From assembly GCA_021399435.1 (NCBI GenBank), contig JAJTUP010000085.1, forward strand, positions 62,001-126,000: a DNA stretch of 64,000 nucleotides, written 5' to 3'. The DNA comes from Diaporthe sp. PMI_573. Lineage: Eukaryota; Ascomycota; Sordariomycetes; Diaporthales; Diaporthaceae. The notes beneath the pieces were generated by a model. That model ran no database searches and had not been told where the DNA came from. It was given only the letters and a program-made list of their open reading frames with translations. A program made the translations under genes and the position numbers. Positions 11,097 through 22,508 of the stretch are shown here, in pieces (positions within the stretch are counted from its first letter, which is position 1; each line of letters begins with the position of its first letter).

Positions 11097-13567
11097 TTTT
11101 TGCCACAAGGTAGTGCGGGTCCTTCCTCAGCGAGAACAGTGCATAATGGTTTGTTAGAGGGGCTGTTGAAGGAGCCCGTCCTCTTGTCGTCCGGCGTCCA
11201 CATAAGAGGGACTCGCACACAGCGGTTGAACACTACACCGCTGAAGCGGATCCCGAGATGTGCGGGTATTGGCATCGAAAGCGTGTCGGGAAACATTGTT
11301 GACAATGCTCTCTCGAGTGCGGCCGGCTGGTCTGGGCTGGGATCCGCAGTCAGGACGGTGGTAAGTTGTCGGGTGCAGGGGACACAGATGTAGTCTACAT
11401 TAGTAATGCGTTGCCTTCCGATCAGGCTATAAAAGCCTGCCTTCCACTCGCTTTTTAAACACACTCTTTAGAAAATGAATCAACTCATCTTTTCTCTGAT
11501 AATTTTATATTTTTGGTCAATTGGTATTCTTTAAAACCTTTCCACCACGTCTTTGCACTGTGATATCTAGTATCATTCTGGCGATAGCCTTCGGCGTTAC
11601 AGCATTCCCAGACATCCCTCAACATTTGACCCTCCTGCTTCCTGCGCCAGAACCGTTCTTACATGCTTTATTACGTCCTGCGTCAGTTTTGAGTCATCTG
11701 CTATGCTCAATCTGGCTGCTAACTCCCCATACTGCTGCAAAGTATTGGAGACATGGATCAGTTCAGGAGAACAAATACGAAAGACCTCATGGGAGAGAGA
11801 TCGGAGTTGACCACTTGTTATACAAGTCCTATTTCTAAGAGATAGTAAGCATCACGAAGCAAGAAGTGAACAAGGGCAGATATACATAATTTTTTCAGCC
11901 AGTTCTGTAAGTGCAAACAAGAGGAGCGGTGATGTGCTGAGTAGGGTCGCCCAACGGTTAGCAAATCGTTTAGCCGCGGACGCATCGTTGAGGAACATAT
12001 TGATAATGATAGTTGCGTTCCCCTGACCACTTTTCCCATTTACCATTCCACGCTGAGCTTCTTCTTGGATATTTAATGCGTACGTGCTCTTGGTGTCTAC
12101 AGCGACATCCGGGAACCACGATTTAAATGGATCGTGTTCAAATCAGCATGTGCTCGGTCGGAGTATATACTCCCGTCGATATTTTCATCCGCTGGCCCGT
12201 CATTACTGTCTGAGACTTCGGACTTGCTGAATGTCTTCCTTTTTGGTACGGGATCTACTGCGACATGGTCACGACCGTCTGGGTCGACCTAGATACTGTC
12301 GTCATTCTCGGAAAAGGGGACGAAAGAAGTTCATTCAGGGGACAAGCGATTGAATTCCCTTGAAGTCGGTCGCATCGTCCCTGGCGTAGACTCCGTGTGT
12401 CGACGCATGTATTTGGGATAGTGTAGGAGAAAGATAGATAGGCCAGGGGTAAAGGTACTACGGGACGAGGTGATTCTGGCACAGGCATCCTTTCTACTAA
12501 GTTAGGCACAGGGAAGAAATAAGGATTGTCGAGGGAAAACCACCCTATATAGTTAAATATTGCAGGACAAAGTTCGGGATAATCAGATGTTTATAGGTCT
12601 GAAAACTGATATTGAGAACGTGTACTAAGGTAACGAGATGTAAATATGCATCCGTGAAACGCAGAGCTTAGCGAGTTTATATAAGGTATTTTAACCTATC
12701 ACCATCAAAAGGCCCACTAAGGTTGTAGAGTAATAGCTTTGCATCACGGAATTCAGATTACAGCTTCCACATCTCAATTCTGAAACCACTTACTTTTTCA
12801 GTCATTGGCAAGTGCAAATCCTGGTGACCGTCTGTTGTACCATGGAAGGATTTTATCCTGCACGTCGATGGCGTAAAAACAATAGCTTATACTTATGTTT
12901 CTTACCTGAATTCGGCGGTAATTCGGGACGAACTTCTTCCCGTCAGCAGGACGGTCAGCACCCGGAAGGTCTGCAAAAAGAGGCCATAGACGACCATCGG
13001 GAAGTCCCAGGATAATGGTCCACACTCACACCAGAAGCTCTCGATTCTGGTCTCCAGGTGCAACCGAAGGTCTAACCCACAGGTAGGAAGCCTAGAAATA
13101 GCCTGCTTTAATTGAATCTATGCACATCCCTGTCGGGATTGTGGCAGGACATCATGCCTTCCATACATCCAGAGGACAACACACTAGAAAGTAACCTCGG
13201 TTCTACTACTTATCTCCAATCCAGCAAGAGCTAGGAGTCACTAGCGTAACCGTGGTTCATGCGAGTGTTTATGTGCATGCGGCACGGCAGCCAACCATGT
13301 ACAAAACAGCGTGGGTATGCGGCCTCCTGGCCTCCGTGGCACATTAGAATTGCCCAGCTGAGTTTCTTGTAGATTGCAGACCAGAATGCGGACCGGCGCG
13401 CGGAAAAGGCAGTACTGACCTCAGCATTAAGGCGTCCACTGTCCGGACGCAGGCGTGTGGTTGAATGGGAGCCCTGTGTTTTGGTAGTGGCAGGCAGGCA
13501 TCATAAATATGGAAGCAGGCGTGCTCAGCCCACTCTCCCTCTCGTGTATTAAGATGTATAATAAAAC
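11097..13567. other. Long stretch without supportable gene
   Basis: About 2.5 kb with only short unsupported ORFs. The 142-codon minus frame at 11036-11464 overlaps the transposon end and has no known domain. The small minus frames at 11818-12046 are likewise unassigned. I see no RNA gene or terminal repeats. Confidence 0.45.
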
Positions 13568-14260
13568 ATGAGTCAAGAAGCAGGTCGGAGCTCCGCGGAC
13601 AAGGAAGTGGTCAAGGCTGGTGATGAAGACCCCACGTTGCTGGCTCCTGGGAAGACACGAGCACAGAAGCTTCGAGGTGCTCAGACTCGATCCCAATCGA
13701 CAGAAGAGGCCGACAAGATCCTGACGACCAAGCCCCTTGAAGAACTTACAGTCCGTGATATCAAAACAATTCTCAGGGGGAAAAAACTTTCATTCAACTC
13801 CAAGGCCAGAAAGAGCGAGCTGCTTAGCATTTTAGAAGAGCACAAGCTACACGAGATCCTAAAAGAGAATATACCACAACCTTCCGAGCATCCCCTTCGA
13901 GCAAATACCCACGCATCAGATCACAAGAATGATAGTATAGTACCGGGTCATGATCAGGTGCAAAAACATGCGTCCAAAATGCAATCGACACCGCAAGTAG
14001 TACGTACCATCGGAGACCAAGTACCGTCGAAGTCAAGAGGAAGCCGGCACTTCCTCCTCGCACAAAGACGGCAGATCCAACGGAGTCGTTCACTCCCATC
14101 CTTCTCTTTGACCCGGAGCCCTTTCTTCCACCACCAGGCTTTCCGTGAAGGCTTTGTCTTCGGTGGAGTGGCAAACCGAAGGCTATGTTTGAAGATGTGA
14201 TGCGGAAAAGACGTAATCTCACTGTGGCTCGGGCTGGCTTCGAGATCGATTTCTCCGGCA
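13568..14260 (+). pseudogene. SAP-like domain gene, frameshifted and truncated
   Basis: From the ATG at 13568 the frame encodes a charged N-terminus and a SAP/HeH-like helix-extension-helix near residues 56-92 (LEELTVRDIKTILRGK, then KSELLSIL), a fold that usually binds DNA or RNA. Between about 13955 and 14020 the protein-like reading moves to another frame (KRKPALPPRTKTADPTESF, then FDPEPFLPPPGFP), ends in a TGA, and resumes as KPKAMFEDVMRKRRN. An indel or an unrecognised intron is needed to join them. Coding potential stops at about 14260, exactly where truncated hAT sequence begins on the opposite strand. The gene thus seems cut by a rearrangement involving that transposon. Confidence 0.5.
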
Positions 14261-16001
14261 GGAATACGCTGGCGTCTCGTCCAGCTTCGCATAGTACTCG
14301 TTCAACTTATCCCACCCCAGGTTGATGTTTATCTTGAAGTGCTCCGGATCCGGGTAGTTCTCTGCTGCTGCTTTCCACTCCTCTAGACTGTCCATCAGGA
14401 ATTCGTAGGTTGAGGCAACGTCCCACATATTGCCGTATGCCTCAATACGGCCTCCTTTTCGCACCCGGTTCTGGGCGTCGCCTTCAAGCATCCGGAGTGC
14501 CTCCTCAAAGTCAAGGAGCATCTTGTCCATCAACTCAATAACTTTCCAATCTTTCTCGCAAAGAAGACTCTCCTCCCGGAGACAGAGGGGCATCTCTTCC
14601 CTCCTTCTAACCCCGTTGCGACATTCCTTGTTGAATTCAAGCGTGACCTTCTCAACTAGGTCTTCGAGAAACGGACGCAACATGAGACCGCGCCGCATCA
14701 TATACAGAGTCGACAACCAGCGAGTCTGGTTATCGCGGACAACGTCGACAGGCTTCCTTGCTCGAATCTTCGGGTTGTCTGAATGTTGAAAGAATTCTTC
14801 CTGTAGCGCACGGAGATGGTACGTCAGCTTGTCGGACCGATGGATCCAATGGACCAGGTTGTGGAGCTTTCCGATGGGGCCTTTCTTTCGCCAGATTTCG
14901 TGCTGGGCAGCGCCAAACCCAGACTCCCCATCAATCTCTGCTTCGAAAGCCTCGGCCTTGTGCCCAAACAACAGAGCTTTTACCACCAAGTTGAGGACGT
15001 GGCCGAAGCATCGCACTCTCCGTTTCTTCGGATCGAAACCCAGCGCCCCCGCAATCTCCTCCGTTGCTGTATCCATATTGCCAGCGTTGTCAAGCGTGAT
15101 GTACCCCACCCTATCGAGTATCTCATAGCTCTCTAAGATCTCGAGGATCTGGGCTGCAATATTCTCCCCTGAATGGCAATTCTTCAACTCCGGCAGGCCA
15201 AGGACCAGCTTCGACGGGACTCCATTTTTATCAATATAAAAACAGACAATCCCATATAGAGCGTGCCGATTCCTTGAGCGCCAACCATCGAATGCAATAT
15301 GGATTTGACCTGGGACCACTCCTCAAGTGGTCGATTATGCGCGTCTTTTGTCGGAGATGAAGGTCGACAATTCGCCTTCGAACGGTATCGTGGGAGATAT
15401 GGGCATTCGTCGCTGCAACCGATGGGTTCAGGTATTCGAATATACGTCGAAGCCGGCAATGCTCGGGCTGGCGAAAAGAGACGTTGGCGTCGACCACCCA
15501 CTCGAGAAGCAGTCTCTGAAAGTGGTCCCTATCGAAGCGTTGGATGAGAGCGTTCGCTATAGCTTGCTCTTTAGGGTCTGAAGTGTCGAGATTCAGCATC
15601 TCCACGGTATTCCTTGAGGGAGTCTTCTCCCTCATCCCCTTCCCAAGAGCGGGCGGCCTCTTCCCGGTCCCGTCGACGAGCTTGTGTTCTCTGAATAGAT
15701 GCTTCTCGATATTCTGGGTGCCAACGGCGGAGTAGTCTGACGTTCTAGACTTCGGCTTCTTGAGGCAAGGCTTGCAAACCCATTTCCTCTCGGTGGGAGA
15801 ATCGTTACGTTGAATGTCAAAACCATGCTGCCAGACCCAGGACGTCTGCCTGCCAGCACGCTCAGAAATCGTAAAGGCCGGGAACTTGTTCCATGGAAAG
15901 ATTTTCCATTCATCTGGCAAAGAATCCAAGTTCGTAAACGGTGCGTTGGTTGAGTTGCTGTCCGAAGCTCGCCGGCGCTTCGTAGGTACGTTGGTATCCA
16001 T
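14261..16001 (-). pseudogene. hAT transposase, frameshifted and 3'-truncated
   Basis: The ATG at 16001 opens a frame with an N-terminal BED-like zinc finger (WVCKPCLKK, then KHLFREHK) and the start of the hAT catalytic core. One extra base near 15308 shifts the frame, after which the homology continues (GQIHIAFDGWRSRNRHALYG, then LDNAGNMDTATEE, the DNA motif carrying a catalytic Asp). It ends at KLDETPAYS near 14261. The C-terminal hAT dimerisation domain is absent. It is related to, but clearly diverged from, the intact hAT at 19440-22421, which serves as its template here. The element is therefore non-functional. Confidence 0.85.
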
Positions 16002-16344
16002 TTTGGCTGCAGGAAAGGGATGCAATGTTTTGTTGAAGGGTTATTTTCCGCGTGGTGACAGGGAACGCGGCGCACACGCGTTCGCGAGGCTTAAGTACCG
16101 AATACATTGATGCATGTGCAAATAGTTCGAAGTGGAAAGTACCAGTGACAAAGTCCGACGGACGCGACTTACGGGGCTGCGAATGCTACCCTGGACCACC
16201 GCCGTTCTCAACCGTTTCAACCGGTGGTCAACGTTGAAGCCATCGCGATGGAATTGAGGCTGTCAACGTCGAGGCGAGATTGAATTGACTGAATTGACGC
16301 ACGGGCCTTCCACTTCAACAATATTGAAATGGTGGAGGTGGAGG

Positions 16345-16364
16345 TGGAATTGATCGCCAGCCTG
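16345..16364 (-). repeat. Probable 5' terminal repeat of the truncated hAT
   Basis: Read on the minus strand this begins caggctggcgatcaattcca, followed by repeated ccacctccacc. A CAG start is typical of fungal hAT ends, and it lies about 340 bp upstream of the transposase start. The opposite end is deleted, so the pairing cannot be checked. Confidence 0.45.
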
Positions 16365-16391
16365 TCCTATGACAAAAGTTTTGTCATAGGA
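16365..16391. repeat. 27-bp near-perfect palindrome beside the hAT end
   Basis: The sequence tcctatgacaaaa, one unpaired central base, then the reverse complement ttttgtcatagga, abuts the presumed hAT terminus. It may be a pre-existing target or a hairpin-type repair product. Confidence 0.6.
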
Positions 16392-17156
16392 AGAGGAAAG
16401 AGGTACGAAATATTCTCCTTGTGATGTTAGTGGCTTTATTATTCTCTCATCGTTCTACTGTGGCAGGAAGCCGACCTAGATAACAACAGATCGAGCAACA
16501 ACAAGTGTTTCGTTATGAGCATCTATATTCTTCAGAGTCGTGGTTTCAAACACAAGTGTAATGACAGGGCGTCATACAAGACGAGGGGAAAACAGCTTTC
16601 ATCGTCCGACCAAACTAGTTAGCATACGGGGAGCCATATAGCACAGTGCATGTCGGTGTAGCATTATTGGAGTCGGACATGCATACCCCAGAGTAGACGG
16701 CCTAGCCTCCGGTCTGCGGCGAGCTTAGAGGCTGGATCGGGATTTTTGACCTCGTTGATAGCGGTGGATGTAACCGCAGGCCCGTGAAGTGCTGGGCGGT
16801 GTTTGAGGAGTGGGGTAGATGTGAGTGGCATTGACGTTCGTCGCAGAGCAGAAAGGGAGAGAAAAAGAGAGGGACCCGCCTGCTTCCTTGCTCGGGGCCG
16901 ATGAAGAAACCGGTTCAACTCCCTGACAGTCACATGTATCTGGGAGCGACTACGTCAATTTGTTATTGAAGTTTGTCATCGCGGTTCTTCATTCAACCGG
17001 CGGAGAAGTTAGTGTGATCTAGCCGTCGGGGTATTGAAGTATATGGCAGTTTCTGCTTCCCTTGCTGTTGTATATTCATGATTGCCCTTCATCCTCTTCT
17101 CTAGCAGAAAGCAACCTGAAACATTCTGCAATAACTCATATATCACCTCAGCATTG
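16392..17156. other. Intergenic, upstream of P450 pseudogene
   Basis: I see no supportable gene. The short ORFs lack domains. Confidence 0.45.
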
Positions 17157-19203
17157 ATGCCACCCTCACTGAAAACCGTTCTGCCCGGTGGCATTGGCAA
17201 TGACGGCACCTCAACCGGCAGTCTCCCAGCCTTTGGCGTTGCGATAGGCGCAGTAAGTCACCTGGAACTCATCAACATACGCAAACTTGACATGATGACA
17301 CCCGTTCTGTGGCTAACTAAAAAAACTTTATCTCAGCTGCTTGTCCTTTGGCGTGTTGGCATTGTCATTTACCGTCTATTCTTCCATCGGTTGGCCAAAT
17401 ACCTAGGTCCCAAGCTTTACGCAACATCCAACCTATTTTTTCAATGGAAGTGCAATATAAGCGGCATACTCATGCTTAAGTCTAAAACTCTGCATGAGAA
17501 ATACGGGCCGATTGTACGCGTGGCGCTAGACTATCTGTTGGTTAATAGCTCTCTTGCCTGGCCACAAGTGTTTCAACATTGGCCTAGCAAGGTTGAATGG
17601 CTCAAGCAACACGGCTTCTACCACCCAGGCGATGAGACCAGCCTAAGTTAGTATTAATATTCTCCCGATACAGTTCCCCAATCCCTTTTACTCTGGGTTA
17701 TCCCCGAATGTGTCACTTTGAGGCCCGTAGCAGGTGACTAACGCATATTAGTTGGCGGGACCCACGAGCACCACAAGCGATTGTGGTGCCAGCTTAACCA
17801 TGCCTTTAGTACGGAAAGCATGTACGAGCAAGAGCCAATTGTACAGAAGTACATCAACCTTTAGCTCTTTTAGCTAAGTAAGAAAACCGGTAAGACTTTT
17901 GATATAATCCCTTGGTTCAACTTCCTGACATTCAACATCATCGGAGATCTTGTGTTTGCTGAGAGCTTTGGATGTGTCCAAAAGGGTGGCTATCATCCCT
18001 GGGTGGCGGCCATTTTTGAGACCGTTGTCGCGAGTGGCTTCTACCGTGTTAGCCAGGCATTCCCCTCGCTTTGTCCGCTCATGAAGACCTTTGGCAGTTT
18101 GGCTAAGTCCATCAAGCTGGAAGCAGAGGGCCGCAAGTTTGTGGTTGAGAAGGCCCTAGTGAGAAAGGCCCAAGGCGAAAGCCCCAGGGGTTGTAGGGAT
18201 TTCATGACGTATATGCTTCGAAAGAACCACAACGGCCAGCCTGGCTTCCAGGATAGCAACCTCATTACCAATACGCCCCTTATTATCTCAGCGGGCAGCA
18301 AGGCAACGGCAACTGCGTTGTCAGGACTAACATAGCACCTTGGACAGACCAAGTACCGCCACCATTATCACAGGTTAGTCGATGAGATCCAAGGGGCATT
18401 CGCCAATAAGGCCAAAATCGATATGAAATCTACTGCTTGTCTACCATACCTTATGGTCATGATTGATGAGAATAATTTGATGAGATCCTCAGAATGTACC
18501 TGCCCGCAGCGCAGACCCCTTTACGGGTAAGCCCTGGCGCGGAACTTGAATGGGAGCACATTCCCAAGGGGGTGAGTAATTATGAACGCTTCTAATCCTC
18601 AACTTCCATCCAATGCCCTAGACCGGCATACTTGCACTTTCTACATGTGCTTCCTCACACCCGCGCATGGCAGCTTCAAGAACTGACGGTATCGTGTCAT
18701 GCGCAGACTGTCATCACTGTCTTCCAGTGGGCGACATATCACAATGCGAACAACTTCCACGACCCAGACAACTTCCGGCCGGAGCGATGGCTGCCCACGA
18801 ACCATGAGCTTTACGACCCTGTCTTTGCCAACGACAACAAGCAATGCTTCCGTAAGTGGCAGACGCATTTCCTCCTCCTTTATCCCTCCCTACCTGTCAT
18901 CTTGTCGCTCGCTCTCAGTCTCCATTTCCGACTCCGCTCCGGCGAACTCCATCCCGACACCCTACTCGAACACTTGCTGACTCGAAATCAGACCCTTTCA
19001 GCTTCGGCGTTAGAGACTGCGTGGGCAAGAACCTGGCTTTATCTGAGCTCAGGGTGGCTATCTCGCGCTTGCTCTACCGCTTTGACCTCGAGCTTGCGCC
19101 CGGGCAAGAGGATTGGCTGGACGACGGCCGCGTCCTGGTTGTCTGGGTGAAAGACCCGCTAAGGGTGAAGCTCACCGAGAGGAAACTTATCCCAGGGGCG
19201 TAG
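17157..19203 (+). pseudogene. Cytochrome P450 pseudogene, CYP65/isotrichodermin-hydroxylase-like
   Basis: Pieces in order resemble a microsomal fungal P450 monooxygenase: an N-terminal hydrophobic anchor, the proline-rich region LAKYLGPKLYATSN, a K-helix area (EILRMYLPAAQTPLR), a PERF-type segment (NFRPERWLPT) and the haem loop FSFGVRDCVGKNLA with its Cys. Introns are visible at about 17251-17337 and at 18852-18991 (140 bp, in phase). In-frame stops occur near 17863-17878 (two TAG) and 18333. Frameshifting insertions or deletions lie around 18470 and 18630. The gene cannot make a full-length enzyme. Family placement rests on overall resemblance to CYP65-type P450s. The substrate is unknown. 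Confidence 0.8.
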
Positions 19204-19431
19204 GAATCTATTGAGGCAGAGGAAGGATGGCTGAGTACGTGAAGAGGCCCGTTCCTTATTCCTCTCAGCCCATCGTTTGGTGACACGAGACTGTACCTGA
19301 AAGACAGTGATTTGATACTGTCGGAGATGGATAAGACTGCATTGATCCGGGGTAGCCATGTCACATTTTATAGATAGGAGGATATATCGTCGCTGTCATC
19401 GCTGACATCTCTTGGAGCTGGCACGTCCCTT

Positions 19432-19439
19432 AGCCCCTG
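19432..19439. repeat. Target-site duplication (left) of intact hAT
   Basis: The octamer agcccctg precedes the left terminus and is repeated exactly at 22422-22429 after the right terminus, the 8-bp duplication expected of hAT insertion. Confidence 0.9.
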
Positions 19440-22421
19440 CAGGGTTCAAATCCATACCACGAAATCCACATATGGATCCATAATGTGGATCCATATCCAT
19501 TCCATTCCATTCCACGCGGGCTTCTGCATTTCCATATCCACGCCACGGAGCCCCTTCCACATGTTCCATATGTGGAAATTGTGGAAAGGAATGGACATTT
19601 TTGGTGGGGTTGGAAAATACCTGGATTTCCTTGTGAAATAGCGCATACCCTAAGTACCTTCGATCGCCCACAACAACAAAATAAAAATGATTGTCCACCC
19701 CGTTTTATCCGTACACAAAGTTAAACAAGTCTATTCTGGGAGGTTTTACTGTTATGACCTTACTACCTCAAATCGAAATGGCCACCTTCCATCCTACCAA
19801 GTCAACCACGCCCGTTCCAGAACGTACAGAAGAAGACAATCAACGGCTCTTTCAGCTCTACAAAGGCTGGACCTTGACGGAGAGAGACGGCCAAGTGCGT
19901 CAATGGGTATATCAATTCGGCTACGATATCCAGCATGCCCAGAAGGGGGAACGCCGATGGGTGTGTTGTCTTTGCATCAAGCAAAAGCGGCCGAGGCCAA
20001 AGAGTTATGCCATCAAAGGGTTGCAGAACGCTGAGGGTCACCTGTACACGGACCACAATGGCATCATGGATCCGACGGGCAAGAGGCAAAAGCCTGCAAA
20101 GGCATCTGAGAAAGCACATCAGTCCATTGCAACAATCCTACAGTTGAACCCCACGGAGCCGAAGGAACAAGATTTGATCAATACGCTGATCAAACGTTTC
20201 GACAAAACTGTATTCCAGCAGAAACTTGTCAACTGGATTGTCAATTCTAACCAATCCTTCTCGATCGTCAACGATCAAGATCTTCGAGACATCTTCAACT
20301 ACCTCAATCCATCTGTCGAGATCACAAAAGCTAACATTACTGGCGTGACCGTGCGTGCCATCGCAGAACGAGAATTTACCAACAACATGGAAAGAGTGAA
20401 GGATGCTTTGCGGAAGAGTCCAGGACAGATCCATATCCAGTACGATGGCTGGAAGTCTGGTAACCGACACGCCTTATACGGCATCACATGTGTGTTTCGG
20501 GATTCCAACGACCGGCCACAGAAGTGTGTCCTCGGCCTGCCTGAACTTACAGAGCGGCACACAGGCGAGAATATCGCCGGGCAGATCATCGAGATCATTC
20601 GAGAGTACGAGATCAGCGATAAAATCGGGTATTTCACACTGGATAATGCCGGTAACAATAAAACCTCGATGGAGGAGCTTGCATTAGAATTCGGCTTCGA
20701 CTGGAAAAAGCGATGGGTTCGCTGCGTTGGCCACGTTGTCAACATAGTAGTGAAACAGATGCTGTATGGCAAGAACCCGGATGCTTTTGAGAAAGAGCTC
20801 TTCGAAGGACTTCACACGGCAGCGAAGGGGCATGAAGTCTGGAGGAGGCGAGGCTCCGTTGGAAAATGGCATAACTTTGCTGTTGTAGGTGGCTCAGTCC
20901 CCGATTTTATTTGTTATACTCACGAAGTCCTAGGAGGTGAGCAGATCGGACACGTGGACCGATATGCTCAAGAAGGTACAGGCTGTCGAGAGCCAACTCT
21001 CTGACGACGCTCAGCTCAAGAAACACCGTCCAGTTGGAGTTGTGGTCGACAATGCTACCCGGTGGCTTTCTCAATTCTCGATGATTGAGCGTGCTCTGGT
21101 TTTAAGGCCATTTTATAATTCTTTTGTCCAGAGAGCGTCAAACGAGTGGGAGAAGGCCAACTTGACGAGAGCTGGCAACATCAAAAAGGGCTCCAAGCAG
21201 CCCTTCTTCCTGAAGGAAGAGAACCGCATGACAACTGATGATTGGCATGTGCTCGGGACTCTTTACGACATTTTGCTTGACTTCAAGCTGGTTGTGAAAG
21301 GCCTTGAGGGTGATGGACAGGGAAAACACCGCAGAAACGTCGAGGAAAACGAGGTCGAGCCCCCACTGTCTGGTAAGCCTTAGACTTCGCAAAAGCGGCC
21401 CTATTCTTATTCTAGCAGCTGACTTGTACAGGTACAAGCTGGGATCTTATTCACGCGTACGAATTTCTTCTCGAAGCCCTTGAATCCGCGAAAAGAGCAG
21501 TCGCCAATTTTCCAGACGGCCACCACCTCGCAGTCAACATCAACCTGGGTTGGCTCAAATTGAACGAATACTACGAGCATTTGAACGATAGCCCCCTGAT
21601 CTATGGCGCCGCAGTTCTCCATCCTGCTTACCGGTGGGCACTGTTTGACGATTTGTGGGGAGACGACGAGGAAAGACAGCTGTGGATTACCAAGGCGCAG
21701 GAGATGGTCCAGGATCTTTGGGAGAGAGAGTATAGGGACCTTGAGGTTGATGATCCAGAGATTGAATTGCCTGCCAATAAGCGTCTGAAGACCTCAAGAA
21801 ACAAGTTCACAGCGTGGCGCACGAAAAAGCGAGGACTGATGGCTGGAGGGATTTCTGTTACCGAGTCGCACATTCAATCCCCAGCTCAATCCCCTAGGTC
21901 CTCAGTTGGCGGTCTGGATCTTGATGAATACAAGCAGTGGCAGCGCGATATCGAGGATGTTGACGCTTCTGTCACAGATCCCTACGAATACTGGCACATA
22001 AGGCGGCTCAAATACCCCCGGCTGTCTAGGATGGCCTTGGATCTGCTTACTGTGCCACCTATGTCAGCCGAGTGTGAGAGGCTATTCTCGACCACTGGCC
22101 GCATGGTTACCAAGAGCCGCAATAGGCTAGATGCCAGTACAATTGGGCTTTGTCAGACACTACGGAGTTGGTTGCGTGCTGGTTTGATCGGGTCGCTAGA
22201 TAGGATTCTAATGGACGAGTGACAAAATGACCAAGGCATGGATGCGACCCACTAATTACCATTGTTGGACGAAGTAGGTTTCCATTCCACAAATTCCACA
22301 ATATGGATCCATTTCCATAATGGATCCATTTCCACCCATTCCACATCGAAGTCATTAGTCAGCATCCATATCCACGCCATATTCACAAATGTGTCGTGGA
22401 GTGTCGTGGATTTGAACCCTG
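19440..22421 (+). mobile_element. Structurally intact hAT transposon, 2982 bp
   Basis: Both ends begin cagggttcaaatcca when read inward. The left starts at 19440 and the right ends at 22421, and they are flanked by the perfect 8-bp duplication agcccctg. The inner terminal regions (19460-19570 and 22270-22380) are packed with ccatatccattcc and atggatccat motifs, typical subterminal transposase-binding repeats. The single internal gene is an uninterrupted transposase. The element sits between the P450 pseudogene and the SNF2 gene. The combination of exact duplication, matching ends and an open transposase indicates a recent, possibly autonomous insertion that has escaped RIP. Confidence 0.92.
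19754..22222 (+). CDS. hAT-family transposase, full length
   Basis: Exons 19754-20884, 20934-21372 and 21432-22222 join in phase over 49-bp and 59-bp introns to give 786 aa. An N-terminal BED-type zinc finger (WVCCLCIKQK, then HLYTDH) lies around residues 65-105. The RNase H-like core contains IQYDGWKSGNRHALYGI and LDNAGNNKTSMEELA. The C-terminal hAT dimerisation domain (LDLLTVPPMSAECERLFS, then GRMVTKSRNRLD) is complete and followed by a short tail. The start could also be the ATG at 19778. The protein would cut and paste the flanking element in the nucleus. All family landmarks are present and there is no premature stop, in contrast to the other hAT copies here. Confidence 0.9.
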
Positions 22422-22429
22422 AGCCCCTG
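22422..22429. repeat. Target-site duplication (right) of intact hAT
   Basis: Exact repeat of the octamer at 19432-19439. Confidence 0.9.
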
Positions 22430-22508
22430 TGAGCCCGCTTGGAAGATTCAATCATGATACATAATGAGGTTCTCTAGGTATCTCTATATGGGAAGTGCCG
22501 AGATACCT

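Noticed and set aside
10564..11464. Two minus-strand ORFs of 131 and 142 codons
   Set aside because: They overlap the transposon-end fragment and show no recognisable domain or splice structure. I could not support a gene.
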